Assembly (NCBI GenBank): GCA_019614645.1
Contig: JABWDB010000005.1
Span: 11,440,001 to 11,504,000 of the forward strand
DNA length: 64,000 nucleotides
Source: Stratiolaelaps scimitus
Taxonomy: Eukaryota; Arthropoda; Arachnida; Mesostigmata; Laelapidae
Reading direction: 5' to 3'
Both the position numbers and the translations under genes were made by a program. Positions 45,876 to 59,541 of the stretch are shown here, piece by piece; the stretch's first letter is position 1, and each line of letters begins with the position of its first letter. The notes below the pieces were generated by a model, which made no database searches, was not told the origin of the DNA, and worked only from the letters and a program-made list of their open reading frames with translations.

Positions 45876-47719
45876 ATACGCACATCTGTGTGTGTGTGTG
45901 TGTTTGTGTCCATGTGTGTACGCACATCTGTGTGAAACACCACCGGAACAATGAACAGACGTACTCTCAACGAGACGGTTAGTGCACCCCCTCACCCTGA
46001 GGGTCATCATTCGAAGCGGTCAAGCTCTATATTTTCCATGGACAGGCCGTGCTTGAGAGGCCGATAGACAGACTTCGTAGTTCATAGTGTCGCGTTGCGG
46101 ACCGAGAGACCTGAAACGACTCGAGCAACCGGTCCGCTAAGTCATCACTTCCCACGTATGTACGTCTATGAGCGCACCGCCACTTGTTTTATTATGTTCA
46201 GCTGGGCGATGGCACTGGATGCTGTGCGAAATGCTATAGTTCCTCACAGACATCCTTCACTCTTCGGCTGCTTCGTCGCCCAACGGCGTCTCGACCTGTC
46301 CCGTCCAGATGTACAAGCGTTCGATCGTTCGGCCGTTTCGCTTAGCTAGCGGCACCTACATCCTGTTACCCGATTGTAGTACGCGTGAGTAACCGAATGG
46401 GTCTATGGTGACAGAAGAAGCTGTCCAGCAGCAGCAGCAGCAACAACAACGAGAGAAAACAGCAGGTTGCTCGACGCTGCCTGCCCCGACGAGCTGTTGT
46501 AGCTGTCGTTGTCGTTGTTGTTTGTCACTACCGCATATGCATATGCTAGAAGCGTCTACGGCGGCCTATTGAGTGGGCCTTGGAGACGTCTACCTGTTAC
46601 GTCGTCCTGAACACGAACCTCGTACGGTACCCACTACAGTTATTTCTGCGAATACGACTACATCGCTCTATTCTATTCTGCTTCTTCGGCTACTATTACT
46701 ACTACTACTATTAAATTCGCCAGCTACAGCCTACACCGATACGAGCAGGCTACAACTGGGCTGCGAATTCGTACGATGGAGTCGAACGAAAATACTATCG
46801 GGAGTGAGTGTACTTACGCTTACCGTACGGGGGTAAGGAACCAAAATAAGGGGCACTAATCACCCCCAGGTAGCAGCCGCATAAGCTGGAGCAGCCGGCG
46901 TCGCTCTCAGTCGTGTTATCTCCTCGTCTCTTCTCGTATTCAGCCGTCTACCTGCGGCAGCCAGCGCTACCGCAGACCAGCGATTGATTCCGCACCGCCG
47001 CGCCCCAAGGGTGCGGCAGGCTCTCACTCGCTGAGTCGAAAGACTCAGTGGGACGTACCGTTGGCGTGGATGGCTCCTTCGGCGGTGCGGTTTGCCACTG
47101 CCGTATTATAGAGCGCAGGCCAATCGTCGTCACCCGACCACAGAACCGCATCGGCTATAAACATCACTAAATCGACGGGGGGAGGCAGGGGTGCATTTGT
47201 TGCGTTTCCCTTCATGGCACCTATTCGACCAGGCCACATGAGGCTACAACTCCTGAGAGCCGGCGGCGACCACTCGTCGAAACGGAGAAGGCTAGAAGAT
47301 GTGACGTCCGTGTGATTCTGCTCTATTCACAACAATGAGCAAACAGAACGTAACGTAATTTCATATCTTGTTCCTATGTGCATAAAGGAGATAACGGATG
47401 TGGCGACAGCTGTGGCGATATAACATATCAGGTAACATATGGTAAGAGTTGGAATATATATAGATGTGCTTTTGTCGTGGAGCGTCAGCTCATTCGAGAG
47501 GCGCAGAAGCAATAGGCAGGATTTGAATTCCATCCAAAGCTAAAACGGTATCCTATTGTCTATAGAGGTATTATTACATATGGAACAGTGTTTTAATTTT
47601 TACAACAACAACACCAACAACAACAACAATTAAATCGAATATCAACGACTGCGCTATTCGCTATTGTGCGATTTACGCAGACCTCTGGATGCTGAGCAAT
47701 TTCCACGTTAGTTGGTTGT

Positions 47720-47721
<2 letters not shown>

Positions 47722-47793
<72 letters not shown>

Positions 47794-47805
47794 TATATAT
47801 ATATA
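47722..47805. repeat. Longest (AT)n tract in the window
   Basis: About 62 bp of perfect AT repeat followed by about 20 bp of interrupted AT sequence. It translates to long Ile/Tyr strings that are not proteins. Length is probably polymorphic and sensitive to assembly. Confidence 0.9.
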
Positions 47806-48563
47806 AAACGTTCAGAAATTCGTCTTTTACATATACGCGTTGTTTGATGGAGTTTGGCCGATATGTTTGACGACGTATTTGCCATGATGAGAACCGTGGG
47901 CCGAAAAACATTGCTTGTAATTGAGCGAGCAATGTTTATATCAATAAACGTCACTTGTGCGTCATATGTCATCTTTTCGAGCATCGTAGAGTTTCGGGTT
48001 TCAAAACAATTCGAACAGATTCAAGATATTCGTTCGGCACAGAATAGCTAAATGCTACCCGTCACTCTACTGTCGCTGGTTCGGCTGGTCCACCCATCTC
48101 GAAAATATCTCCGCTAGTCTGTCTCTCGACTGACTACCTGCTCAGACATGCTTTGTCGAACCGTGGCTGACCCCGCGCTCGTTCAAAGTAAGGCGCGCTT
48201 GTTTTGGAATGTTTCCGTTGCTGTTCCGTACGACCAATCATCGAACCATCGCTACCCGAACGGTCTGTGTCTCTTCAGCTGCATCTATCGCATAAAACCT
48301 CGATCGAAATTCTACATCCCGAGGCAGAGTCCACGCATTCGTGTCGTCTAGGGGCAGTAGCCACGGCAAGTGGGAGAACACTTGCCTCGTTATCCTAACA
48401 ATGCACGAAGTGTTCTTATGCACTTTCTACCTACCCTTCGTGGTGCGTAGTAGTCGACACGAAACAGACTTGCCGCTGGTCGTCGAGGTGAACCGCATAT
48501 CGAGGTGATGGCAACTATGCGACTGTCCACAAGTCTCCATTGGACTATGACGGAAGCGGGCTG

Positions 48564-48604
<41 letters not shown>
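48564..48604. repeat. (TA)n-(TG)n compound microsatellite
   Basis: About 23 bp of TA passes directly into about 19 bp of TG. Confidence 0.9.
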
Positions 48605-50767
48605 ATGAGCATCTGCTGTGCATTTTCAAGCGTTCGTTTTGATCGGACAACTCCTGTCTGGATTCCATGTTTTGTCTCCATTCCTCATCGGACATTGCTT
48701 GTGCGCGTCCATTTTATGCCCGATGAGCGCCGCCTTCTGGTGGCCAGCGTTTGTGAACACATTCCACTAGTCATGCCAATGCACTATGGCCGCCCGTGTC
48801 GCCGCGCCCGTCAGTATGCTGGGGTACTCCCGGTGCTTGCTCGGTCTCACCGACTCACTGCGTTGAGACATGATCTAGTCAATGGTCGGCATAGCCCCTA
48901 CCTTCTGCCCCTGAGTGGAGTGCCGCAGCGGAGTACGTCTCCTGTGAATTCTATCGTAGTGAAGTCTCCTTCATTCTGACCCGCTCCGTCCCGCCAGCTA
49001 CTGTGACTGAACACATTGTAGCATGAGTCGATCTGATCCCGAACAGAATGTGCCATGACAGACCATTCTGGTAGCTGCTTCGCCCCCGGGATAGTCACTG
49101 GTCGTAGACCGATCGACACCATCGTCTAGGGGCTTGTTATTGTTACTCTCCTAAACGAGAATGAACGCCGCTCGAGTACATTCTACAGTCAGCGTTTATT
49201 CATATTATTATTATTATCATTATTATTATTATAATCATCACTATCATCCCTTGTGTCAACGGCCATTTTGGCGTTCTTATCACCAGTGTTGGCTGATGGC
49301 CGTATGACGGACTCAGCCCCGTCTACAAGGTTAGTCCTGACCTGCCCAAACAGAAAAACGACTCAGATCCACAGAGCTGCAAATAGATGCCGCACTAACC
49401 CGCAACACAATTAACCGTAGTCCGCTGGCCCACGACAGCGACATGCGCTCGAACTTTCGCGGCAGAAAGTTGCAATCTGCTGCCGCCGCCATCGGCTGCG
49501 GCCTTACTCCACCAGGTGATATCCCACTCATTCAGAGATTCAGCGGCGGAGCAACGAGCTCAACCGGCGTCCATTGGATCGTTCGTTAGCTCGGTCAGTT
49601 GAGCGGCAAAGATTCTTCCCGCGCGAGAGGCTGCTGCCATTCGCCACTTCTGTCCCGTGAGAAGAAACCGTTGCGAAAAATATTCCCGCCAAAATGCTTA
49701 AGAATGCCTCCACCGTAGTTCCACTCTGGTCAAGCCTTCGAGAAGAACTGGAGCCGCCGGAGGGAGTGGTCGTCCAGAGCAGGCGGATGGGCGGCTGTCG
49801 ATCGGACTGGCAGCCTCGATAGTTGACGCCAAGGTATGGTCCGCCGGTCGGAGACACATGGACACATGCATACGCGCACACACAGTGCTGTGTATGGGGC
49901 AGCCGGCCAGCCGGTGAGCATGGACATGAGGTCTCTCTCTCTCTCTCCATCTCTCTCGCTCTTCGCGACCATTCGCTGAGCCGATCGATTGTTGGCCGTT
50001 GGGTCAGCGACATGACGCGACTCTCCGAGAGAGCAATAGAAGTAACTAAGTCGAAACGGAGGAGAAACCGCGCGTGATAGTGACCTACGACCGAGTCTAG
50101 CTGCTGGCCTGTTACCGCGGCCCCCGGCCCGGACAGGACAGCACCGGCGGGAACCAGCGCCCCAAGCCATACGGGTGGGCAGGCAGATTAGGCCTGGGTT
50201 AGTCTGTTAGTAATAGCGATTGCTGCGGCTGCCGCTGATGCGCGCCAGCGTCGCTGCAATCCGAGCGGTTCGACCGGTTCGAACGGCCCTCTCCTGCCTA
50301 GACGAGTCCAGACGAACGAAGAGGTCTAATAATGGAGCAAGACCCCCTCTCACGCTCTCACGGTCTGCGTATTCCTTAGATATCTTTCTCTCTCTCTGTA
50401 TCTCTTGGCGACTTTGGTCGTGTGCGCGCCTACCTGCCCCGACCTGCGCGAACCTGATCGAGCAACCTGCAGCTGAGGTTGCCTGTGAGACGCGAACTTC
50501 TCTGAGTCGTTGGTGTTCAGCCGCCCACTGAAGGCTGCGAAAACGCCACGAGAACAAAGCGAGCAACGACAACTCGATGGAAAAAATGTTGTACGGCTGA
50601 GAAGGTCGTCGCCTCCGTCGTCATCCGCATGTCCTTTTAAGAAGGGCATGTGACCTACAGGGCAAGAGCGGACCTGCTTCGCTTCGAACTGACACGGAAC
50701 TAAGCACAGGTTCTCTGGTACCTTCGATCAGTAAGGTAGAAGTACAGCGAAACGAAAAGAAGAGAGG

Positions 50768-50786
50768 CGAGAGAGAGAGAGAGAGA
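50768..50786. repeat. (GA)n microsatellite
   Basis: About nine GA units. Confidence 0.85.
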
Positions 50787-53560
50787 ATGGGGGTGAGAAA
50801 CTACGTTCACGAGGTGGTTGATCCTACCGGGGCTGAAATGGCCGTTGGGTGAACTTACCGAACGGTCGGACATGGCGCAGTGGTTGAGAGTTTTAGAGCG
50901 GGAGAGAGAGAGATGAACCAAGGGACGGCGCGTCTCTTTAAGAGCGCTTTGGTCAATCGGTCGCTTGGCCGGTAAGCTAAACCGGATGTTGATTGGCTGG
51001 ATGTGTCACAATGGACGGGAAATATTCGTATAATGCCAAATCGATATATGAATAGGTAACGAGAGATCAGAGCAACAACGATCATCACGCATGAAGGCAA
51101 TGAATAGTAACTATACCGTGTATTCGCGCGGTTGCGGCGGTGGTTGACTATGCCAGTAAATTGATATTATGTAGCCCCCAATCCCAGCAACTCGTAACAG
51201 GCAGCCGCGGGCCTGACTGAAACAATTGACTTCCTCTGAGCAAATGGCTGGATTCGAGCCAAATCTTGTAGGCTACGGGAATCTAGCAATAACGATTGTC
51301 AGCAGCGGCAACTATTGAGCACATAATCGATACACATGTGAAAACGTCGTAAATTGAATGTCATTTAGAATTTATAGCAGTTCCGTTATAGTAGCTCAAT
51401 AACCAGGTGTTGTATAATATTTGACAGTGGTGAATAACTAGAATCATCCGTCGATAAGCAATAATCAAATATTGCGCATTGTCAGAAGCATGGACCATAT
51501 GAATCGTGGATAATGCAAAACAAAGCAATTATACCTACTCGACAATTCGAGTCCACGTTATCTCTCCGACAAATTACGTAAGCTCGAATTGCACGCCCTT
51601 ACCGAAAGACAGCGCAATTAACTTATGATAATCGCTTATCTCTATGGGCCGGGCCCTGTTTTCCCTTTCGTTGACGTGCTTCGTTTGAAACGAATTTCTA
51701 TGTACTCAATGTGAAGCGGAATTCGCCGGCTAGAATATTTTCACCTTACATAACATCAGCGTATGGACGCGATTATCCCGAAGGGGAGTGATGCATTATG
51801 CAGCATTTTGCTTTACTTTAGGCTGGCTTACATTTGTTGAAATCAATATTACCTTATGCTACGGAAAGCCGTAAAAAGCTCTTTAGGGTTATTGGTTAAT
51901 AAATCGAGGAGCTCAATGAACCCCCTCCGCAAATTTGTCGTCAGAAAAATCATTAATGAATGTATAATAGATCAAACCTATTTGCTATTCTTGGATGTAA
52001 CCCGGTGTTCTTTTTCGAATCCGACATAGCCAACGTCGCCTGGTGAGCAGCCTGGAAGACAATTTAGACCGATGCAGCTATCTGGTCCGTCTGAAAAGAG
52101 ATGTTTCAATAAACCTCCTGAACACGATCACATTGTACAGCACATTAAGAGAGCTCTGGAAAATCAGTGGGCTCCATTGTCTATAGTGTGCGATTAAACG
52201 GTATCAAATCGCCTCGTATTAGCCAACGTTTAACGCCCTTGTTATTACTTTTTCATAAGAGAGAGAGAGAAATGTGTGACCCATACCTGTGACTGTCGCA
52301 ATGCTGAAGCGTGCAATTTGGATTTATTCCAGAAGCCGACTCCGACAGCGGTCTGATTGCACTCAGACAAGTGTCCTATGCGTTTAACATCTAGTCCCCT
52401 GATTTATCTTTGTTTGGATCTGTTCATGCCGTCGCTTCTATGTGGAGACTTGATAGAAACTTCGTTGATTAGGAAAACATCTTGGCGATTCGGTGCGCCG
52501 GCCCGGAACTGCACCGGACACAGGACACCACGCGTTTCGCGTTGTTGTACAAATGCTAGTCATAGAGAGAGCGAGAGAGCAAGAGATGAAGGGAAGCGAA
52601 CTCAGCTAACTAACGATTTTCAACGACGATGCTGACCTCCTATGGACAGCAGACGGAGCTAAGCGGGAGGCCAGGCGGCACACAGCCGCCGTTGGCTCTG
52701 AACAGACGCACGCACTAGCAGACATGCCCCGCCGATTCTCAGGGCAGTCACAAACGGCCGTCCACATTGCCGCGTAGACTGTTGAGATTTCGATGAATAG
52801 CAATGATCCGGTCAGGGTGGTGTGTCCCATAGCCGTCTCGTTATTCACGACTGACACAAAGTAATACCACGAATTGACGTGATGTCACGTATTGGCGAGT
52901 ATCATGATGATTGGATAGCCTCAATGGGGCATGCGCTACAAAATGGGACTGACATCAAAACTGGGAGATCTCCACGAGGATACATTGTGTCAGCTATTGT
53001 TTAATAGCTGTAGTTATCGATCGTCCACCTTATACCGCGTCTGATAGCTAATTAGTCGACGTATGATACGCGGTATTTAAGGTATCGGATAAGCGACAGC
53101 ACGATTTCATGAGTAGCAAGCATCTTTCGATTTTCTTAAGCTACCTTCATGATCGCAGAGCGTTGATCCCATAGGTCAAACTTTGCACTTCCTTTAAACT
53201 TTTTTTTTTGTTAGAAACGTGATTAGTGCGAATCACCAGTAAAATCGAGAATGAGGACTCTTGGAGAGTCTGCTCTTCAACTGGTTCGGCTTCCCCTCGC
53301 TTATGTCTGGTTATCCCGCCGGGCAGTCCAGCCGACTCGATCAACTGGGAGCAAAGGCTGGCTAACGCTGGTTGCTGTTTCGGTAGGCGAGGTGCATATT
53401 ATAGGTTCAATCGTCGGGCAGTCCGTCAGCCGGTCCATCAGCAGGAGCTCGGAGCAGTATGAACAGAGACGCGACAGAGGCCAGGGACCTGCAACAATCA
53501 CATCAGTGGAGCGGGCATCGTATCGCTGAGACAGGCAAGGCCGTCGGCTCATCTAAGTAA

Positions 53561-56500
53561 GAGTCCCCCCCCAGTGAAGAGAGTCAGAGTAGCTGCATGC
53601 ATTCATCACCGCTCAGCGCCGAGAGAGGACTAGGCAAGCGCTCGCTCACTATACCGCAGGCGCTAGCACGATACGGCCGCGACACAGCAAGCGGTTCGCC
53701 ACCACCGGAACTCGAAGAATGCCGGGGCCGCCGCCGGGGGGTGGCAGATTTAAAACGCTGTCTCACCGCCATTGTCACCCAGCATGGGCCGAGAACTTCG
53801 AGTAGCAACGAGTCGCTCGCGCAGCTCGTCCAGGCCAACGATGGGACACAGTGCATCGTGTGCGTTCACATGTGCCTCTCTGCATGTGTGTATATCCATG
53901 TCTGCACCCTTGAGGGGCTGGCCGAATCAGAAAAAGCATTCGCGAACGCAGCAGCATCGAGAGAATACAACGGAGTGACATGTCGGATCGCTCGATGCTG
54001 GCTGGCTACCGTGGCCACACTGCCGGCTGAATGCATCATCGCTCCTTGAATCCTGCTCACCCAAAAACATGCCCCGAATTCAACGCGCACTTGTATTGCC
54101 TGCAGTGCACGAGTGGACCGAGGCTGAACGCAGGAGGAGCGGGGTAGAGCACAAATTCTATTTGGCATTTACATTGGTGTTCGGCAGCGCGGTGGCAGCA
54201 GAACCACCACAGCAGTTCGTAGTGGTAGTTGGGGAAGGTGGATGCTTCGAGCGAAGAAAAGTGACTTCGTGTTTCGCCTTTGGGCTGTGTGTGGGAACGA
54301 GGCAGATGACGGCCATGATGGGAGATAGAGAAATAGCAATTTGGACAACCATTGCGGCAGCGATGATGATGATGTTGAAGGCACGAAGCATCGTTGAATT
54401 GTACCGACGAGCATTGTACAGTGCGTGACTGGGAATAATGCTCTCCTTGTGGCACTGTATGAATAAATATATAATAATAATAATAATTATGGTAAATCGC
54501 GCATGTGCAAACGAGGAGAGAATGGCGAAAGACCAATACAGAGTGCTCAATTTGACGTATTATAAAGTACAAGTTGGAATTATGTAGCGACAAGGTGTAA
54601 GGTGTTTTTTTTTACTTAATCATTTTGTTTACTTAAACGTATGACTCGACCTATCTCAAAATATCTGGTGAATGAGGCCGGACATGGTCCGCAAACAATT
54701 GGCGCAACAATTGAAACCGAACAGAGTGGCGCAGGAGCATGGATTTCGAGAAGAAACTGAAGAAAAACTCCCAGGTCGTCTATAGTGACGTTTTTGCTTT
54801 TCGATAGCCACAGTGTACCAACACGTATTTAGGTTGAAGGACTTCTAATTCTTGCAATTAGGACTTAACCGCTGCAAATGCTCCCCGTTACCATCACAAG
54901 TGGAGCCTGCCGGCGTTAAGTGTCATTTAGGAAGCGCTTCTGGTGGAGACGGGACGTTCGGCCCTAAAGCGAAACAACTGGTACCCATTCGAATAGCGTA
55001 CCATGTGGAGCAGAGAAAGAGTCAAACCTGATACCACTTTATGCTGACCGTTAAACAGAGAAATAATTGCACGTAATACAAAAACAGTTGAAGGAGTATC
55101 CAGGTACATTGTGGTTGTTTCTGTCTCATAGCTGAAAGTTGGGTCATAGTATAATGGTAGCATTTGTACAAACTCCTAGGCAGTCGACCTGTAAGAGCCT
55201 GGTGACGCTCGCAAAACGCCTAGAAGGCTAAACGAGGAATAGTAGTCTGCTGAATAGTTTAAAAATAGGCATATGTATATATATAAATAATTTTTTTTAT
55301 ATGTATAAATATATATTTTCCATTAATGTGTGTATCGCTTGGTTAACCAAGCAGAATACTGAACATCCACTAACAAGAACGTCATTTTATCCACAATATA
55401 TATATATACGTATATGCAGAGATGATATCATCCTTATCGGCTGAGACCGCCGCTTATTATAATGGCAACATCAGCTAATGGATATCTTATTAGGAGTGGC
55501 GTTGTCACCCACAAAGGTGTAACATTCTCACGTGTACTCAACCGCTACCCAGGCGTGCGTGATACTCGCATAGATTCCAATGGCGGCCAGTCAATGCTCC
55601 TATTATCGCTACCGCACCCGTACGCAGTCTACTTCGTTCGTCAAATAAACACTTCATAGAAGAAGACGGATGCAATTGATACGAGAATACTCTCTCTCTC
55701 TGGCTAGGTGGGACAACAAGGGACAGCAGCTCTCGCGGGATCCTTTTTGCAAAGGATTCTACGCAGAGAGGACATTTTCGAGACAGCCAGGCGTGAGACG
55801 GATGCGTGGGCACTGCATACTTTTGAGCTGTCGGGACAAAGTATTTATATAGGACGGCCGGTAGGCATACATATTAGAACGGTTGAAAACGCGGGATTGA
55901 TTCGGAAAATTGCCGGCAGTGGATGAAACAGCGCCGTATTCGAGTGGCTTCAACGCTGGCTGGACGTTAGGGTGATCTCCGATCACAATGAACTCTTATC
56001 GAAACGAGAGAATTGATTTTGAAGAGATACATTGATTCGGGTAGACCATTAAAGTGGGCTTATTTATACATAAATGAACTGAAATCAAATCTTCAGTTAA
56101 ATAGGTACAACATGACTCAGGCTAATTAGGGTCATTGCCCATTTAAGAAAATCGAGTGAAACTCGATAGTTGTACCCTGTATCGATCAACCGTTACCAAC
56201 ACGTTGTCCACTAGGAATTGATACATATTTACCATCTGCAAAACGACTTTTGACTGACACCGCGTATTCGGTCGGGAGTGAAATGCCATTGAACAATCTA
56301 AGTCACCACTTTTTACTAAGTTGAGATACTATCGTCTGTTAGTGGCCTCGTGTCGGACCTCAGAACTTTGGTTGCGTTTACAATTCATTACACTGGCTAA
56401 TTATCGTTGGCAGGCAGGAAACGCATAGCTTTCCCTTTCAATCCAATCATTCAATCGACGGCTCGACCGAGCTTCAATCGAGAACGACTTGAAGTTACCA

Positions 56501-58357
56501 AATGGGGCAGACCAATATTTTGTTAGCTTTCTTCATGATGGCAGTGTTCGTTTTTCACATTTATTTTATCCGAATGAATTAGTTGTCATAGTAACTGCCC
56601 GAACTACCATAATCATTACGTTTGCTTAGCTTTGAGCTTGTACCCTCACATTTAAACTTGGCAGCCGCATCACAAAATAGACTCAACGGCAACTTAGTTG
56701 GGTATTTTGCTAAGACGTCCGTGTCAATCGCTAGCTGCCAGCTCCGAATAGACATTTCAGCGGGGAGCTGTACGAACAATTGTTATACTATTTTACTGTT
56801 GCCATCACGAGAAATGTTGTGCTCGCGAGCAAGCTAGAAAGAAATTAGCACACTAAACTAGCAGTTTTGATTTAATAAGCCGTTAAAACATTCACCTCTA
56901 CCTCTCCATGTCCCTGCCCAAAATTTCCTGCTCCACCATAGCTCACCGGCGACAGATGTTCAGCGCCTAGTGATCATGTACCTATTACGCCAGTTATACA
57001 CATATTACATATTACGCCACTTGTGTACATTTGTACTGGTTGTTCCAAGTAAATATTTTTCACAAATCTCCTAAACTATCGGTATCCTTCCCTGCTAATC
57101 ACAGGGAAGATTTGCAGCCGATTTTAAGTCTAGCGTTTCGTTTCTGCTATCGACGCATTGGCACTACATGTAAGCGCTCATCGAGCGAGATGTTGTACGA
57201 GGGTGCCTCTGCCACCGGTGGGGTGCCGCAGTGGGATGCGATGACGCCTTTAGCTATTGGACCATGGCGGTCGTCGCAATCGAGGGTAGCTACTGTGACT
57301 GCCGCTGAAGAGCTGACCTCGGAGTAGCCAACCAAGCACGACAACCTAGGTGGGCAATATCAAAACTGCTGCTTCCCCACCTCCCCCCCACAAACATACG
57401 CACGCCGGCCGAACGACTGGTCGAGCCTCGCTAGGCAACTCCTCTCATGTACGACTGAACGGGCTGGCAGTGTCACCATAAGAGATGAAGCCATGACACC
57501 GCTGCCGAAATGGCGCTGGTATCTCGGCGGCATCGCCGTTGATGTGGCTGTCCCCCACCACTGCCACTGCTGTTGAGGATGATAGTATGTTGTTGCTCTT
57601 GTTGCTGTGGGCGATCGGCGAACCTCGGAGTGGACGCACCTCGGAGAAAAGCAAGAAATGTACCGAACAGGGAAATAAGCCGTGGAGGCGGTGAGCCTGG
57701 GGGATATGCGGAGAAGAGAAATTGAAGACCTTGTGATGAATAGGTACGGCTGCTACTGCTGCCTCCGCCGGCCGGGGATTCTGCTAGCAGAATTCTCAAA
57801 GGACACTCCCGGCCGGGAGAAATACACATCGCTGCCGAAGCCGCTACCGCTTGTGAGCTATTGAACGCTACCGAGGGGTAAACTACTATTACGGCGCGGC
57901 TACCGCAGAGCGTCTTCTTTTCTTCTCCGCGCATGAAACTAACGTGGCACAGTAAGCACGGCTCTCGCGCACAGCCACTACCAGCCGAACACTCCAACAC
58001 CACTGTGATTAGCGTCAGCATCTGCGGCCTCTATCAGAATCGATTCTGGTGAGGCAGAAAGAAGACTTCGTGATGATTTTTCTTGTCGCTCGCACTTTAC
58101 ACCACTTCGAGGTGGTCGTGCCGGCGCACCTTGCTTTGTTATCGCTGACTGCAAAGGGCAAATGACAAGTGATGGCTTACGCAGCCCCAGGAAGAAACGG
58201 TTGACATCTGTATGCATGTAAGGCCGCCGGCGGCTGAGAACTAATAATAATAATAATAATAACATTGAAGGTTATATTTGGGTCCTCAGAAATCGAAAAC
58301 CATTACGATGGTGTATTAAGGAGTCCACAAAATCCTTAACGACTCCCTATGATGGTT
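53561..58357. other. Unassigned intergenic sequence
   Basis: Open frames of 120-180 codons occur on both strands at 53.6-54.6 kb and 57.4-58.0 kb, but none has a recognisable domain and opposite-strand frames overlap. The 54.6-57.1 kb part is AT-rich and holds nothing I can name. Confidence 0.4.
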
Positions 58358-58438
58358 TCGACGGTAACGTCGGTAGTACCGAGGGACCCGGCGAGAAGAC
58401 ATAGATCGGATATCGCAGGTTCGAATCCTGCCGTCGCG
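58358..58438 (+). tRNA. tRNA-like sequence (tRNA pseudogene or SINE head)
   Basis: A tRNA-like layout spans 80 bases. The acceptor halves CGACGG (58359-58364) and CCGTCG (58431-58436) pair perfectly over 6 bp. The D-region GTAACGTCGGTAGTACC is A-box-like. The T-arm GCAGGTTCGAATCCTGC (58414-58430) has a perfect 5-bp stem and a consensus B-box. A regular 5-bp anticodon stem could not be found between them, so no anticodon is called. This favours a pseudogene or the 5' head of a SINE over a working tRNA. Confidence 0.45.
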
Positions 58439-59115
58439 CAAGCAGATGTGGATATCCCCCCTTGACATTTCGCGTAGTAAAGTGACATGGGTAGGTACCA
58501 AGAGATGTCTGATGGGAATATTGACAGATGAACGCCAGTGGAGATGAATGCAACAGAGATTGGACGCTACGGATATTCGTTAGCGCGAAACTGAGTGATA
58601 TTGCTATTTCAAATTTATAGTCTCATAACAACACAAAATTGCATTGAACAAATGTATGTATGCAAGCCACCAAGAATCTGATCAAACGGACTTCCTGTTT
58701 TATGGAAAAGTTTATGCGCCTACAATGTGAACCACCTCTAAGGACCAAATTGGTCTAATTTTACCATTCAAGTTCAAACTCGGAGTCATCGTAGCGAAAT
58801 ACGACTGTCGCTTCAGTTTGCACTTCTTCGTGGTCACACATGGTGTGTCGATCAACATGCTGTGCTCGGGTGGGAGTAAGCGAGTTAGAAAATAGGTGGT
58901 AAGAGTGGCTGGCACTTTGGGGCCTAAGAGGTTCACACCTTTTTTCTTCTCTCTGACCCTTACCATGGCAGGATGAAAATTGACACCTGTCAGGATTCAT
59001 TAATCCACGCCCTATACGAGTCAAAGGTTCGACGATATATTCACTAGGGCTTCGTGTATGCACGTATATCTGCAGTTTCGATACGTACGGGGCTTGATAC
59101 TGAAGTAACCCCGCT

Positions 59116-59136
59116 TGAGAGAGAGAGAGAGAGAGA
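59116..59136. repeat. (GA)n microsatellite
   Basis: About ten GA units. Confidence 0.85.
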
Positions 59137-59506
59137 AAGAGCGATAGCCTTGTTTACACTAATTTATATTTTATATTTTTTAATATAATAAATTTTAAAT
59201 CTATTTAAAAAAAAAATATATATATGTGTTATATGAATAGAGATTTACTTTAAAATTCACTTCAGATTTACTTTAGTTGACAGATAGATCAAGATAGATC
59301 GCGCTATCGTACATAATAGAAGCAATCGAATACACGGACGCATTTGTTGTTATTGTTGTTGTAATAATATTTATTTTTTAATTACCGCATCGACTGCATA
59401 ATTCTTTGTTTGATAGAAACATATATCTATAGCTGATATTCTTATTATTCTATTTCATTTTGTTACTAGTACTGTCATATGTACAGTGTTCACCGCGTGG
59501 CTTTAT

Positions 59507-59507
<1 letters not shown>

Positions 59508-59538
<31 letters not shown>
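59508..59538. repeat. (AAT)n microsatellite
   Basis: About ten AAT units. Confidence 0.85.

Positions 59539-59541
<3 letters not shown>

Larger units (their letters stand above)
40839..53560. other. Unassigned intergenic sequence with microsatellites
   Basis: No recognisable gene in about 12.7 kb apart from the weak minus-strand signals near 41.0-41.25 kb described with the preceding candidate exon. GC-balanced patches (about 43140-43480, 46860-47260, 49300-50600) carry open frames of up to about 160 codons with no domain. Long TA tracts are listed separately. Confidence 0.4.

Noticed and set aside
47673..47984. Open frames with long Ile/Tyr strings
   Set aside because: Translation of the (AT)n microsatellite.
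52015..52190. Short plus-strand open stretch with a Leu/Arg-rich, helix-like translation (SSLEDNLDR ... LYSTLRELW)
   Set aside because: It lacks an ATG, is under 60 codons and has no convincing splice sites; could be chance in AT-balanced DNA.
57473..58021. 182-codon minus-strand open frame
   Set aside because: Cys/Ser/Gly/Gln-rich with repeat-derived parts and no domain; no splice or start support.
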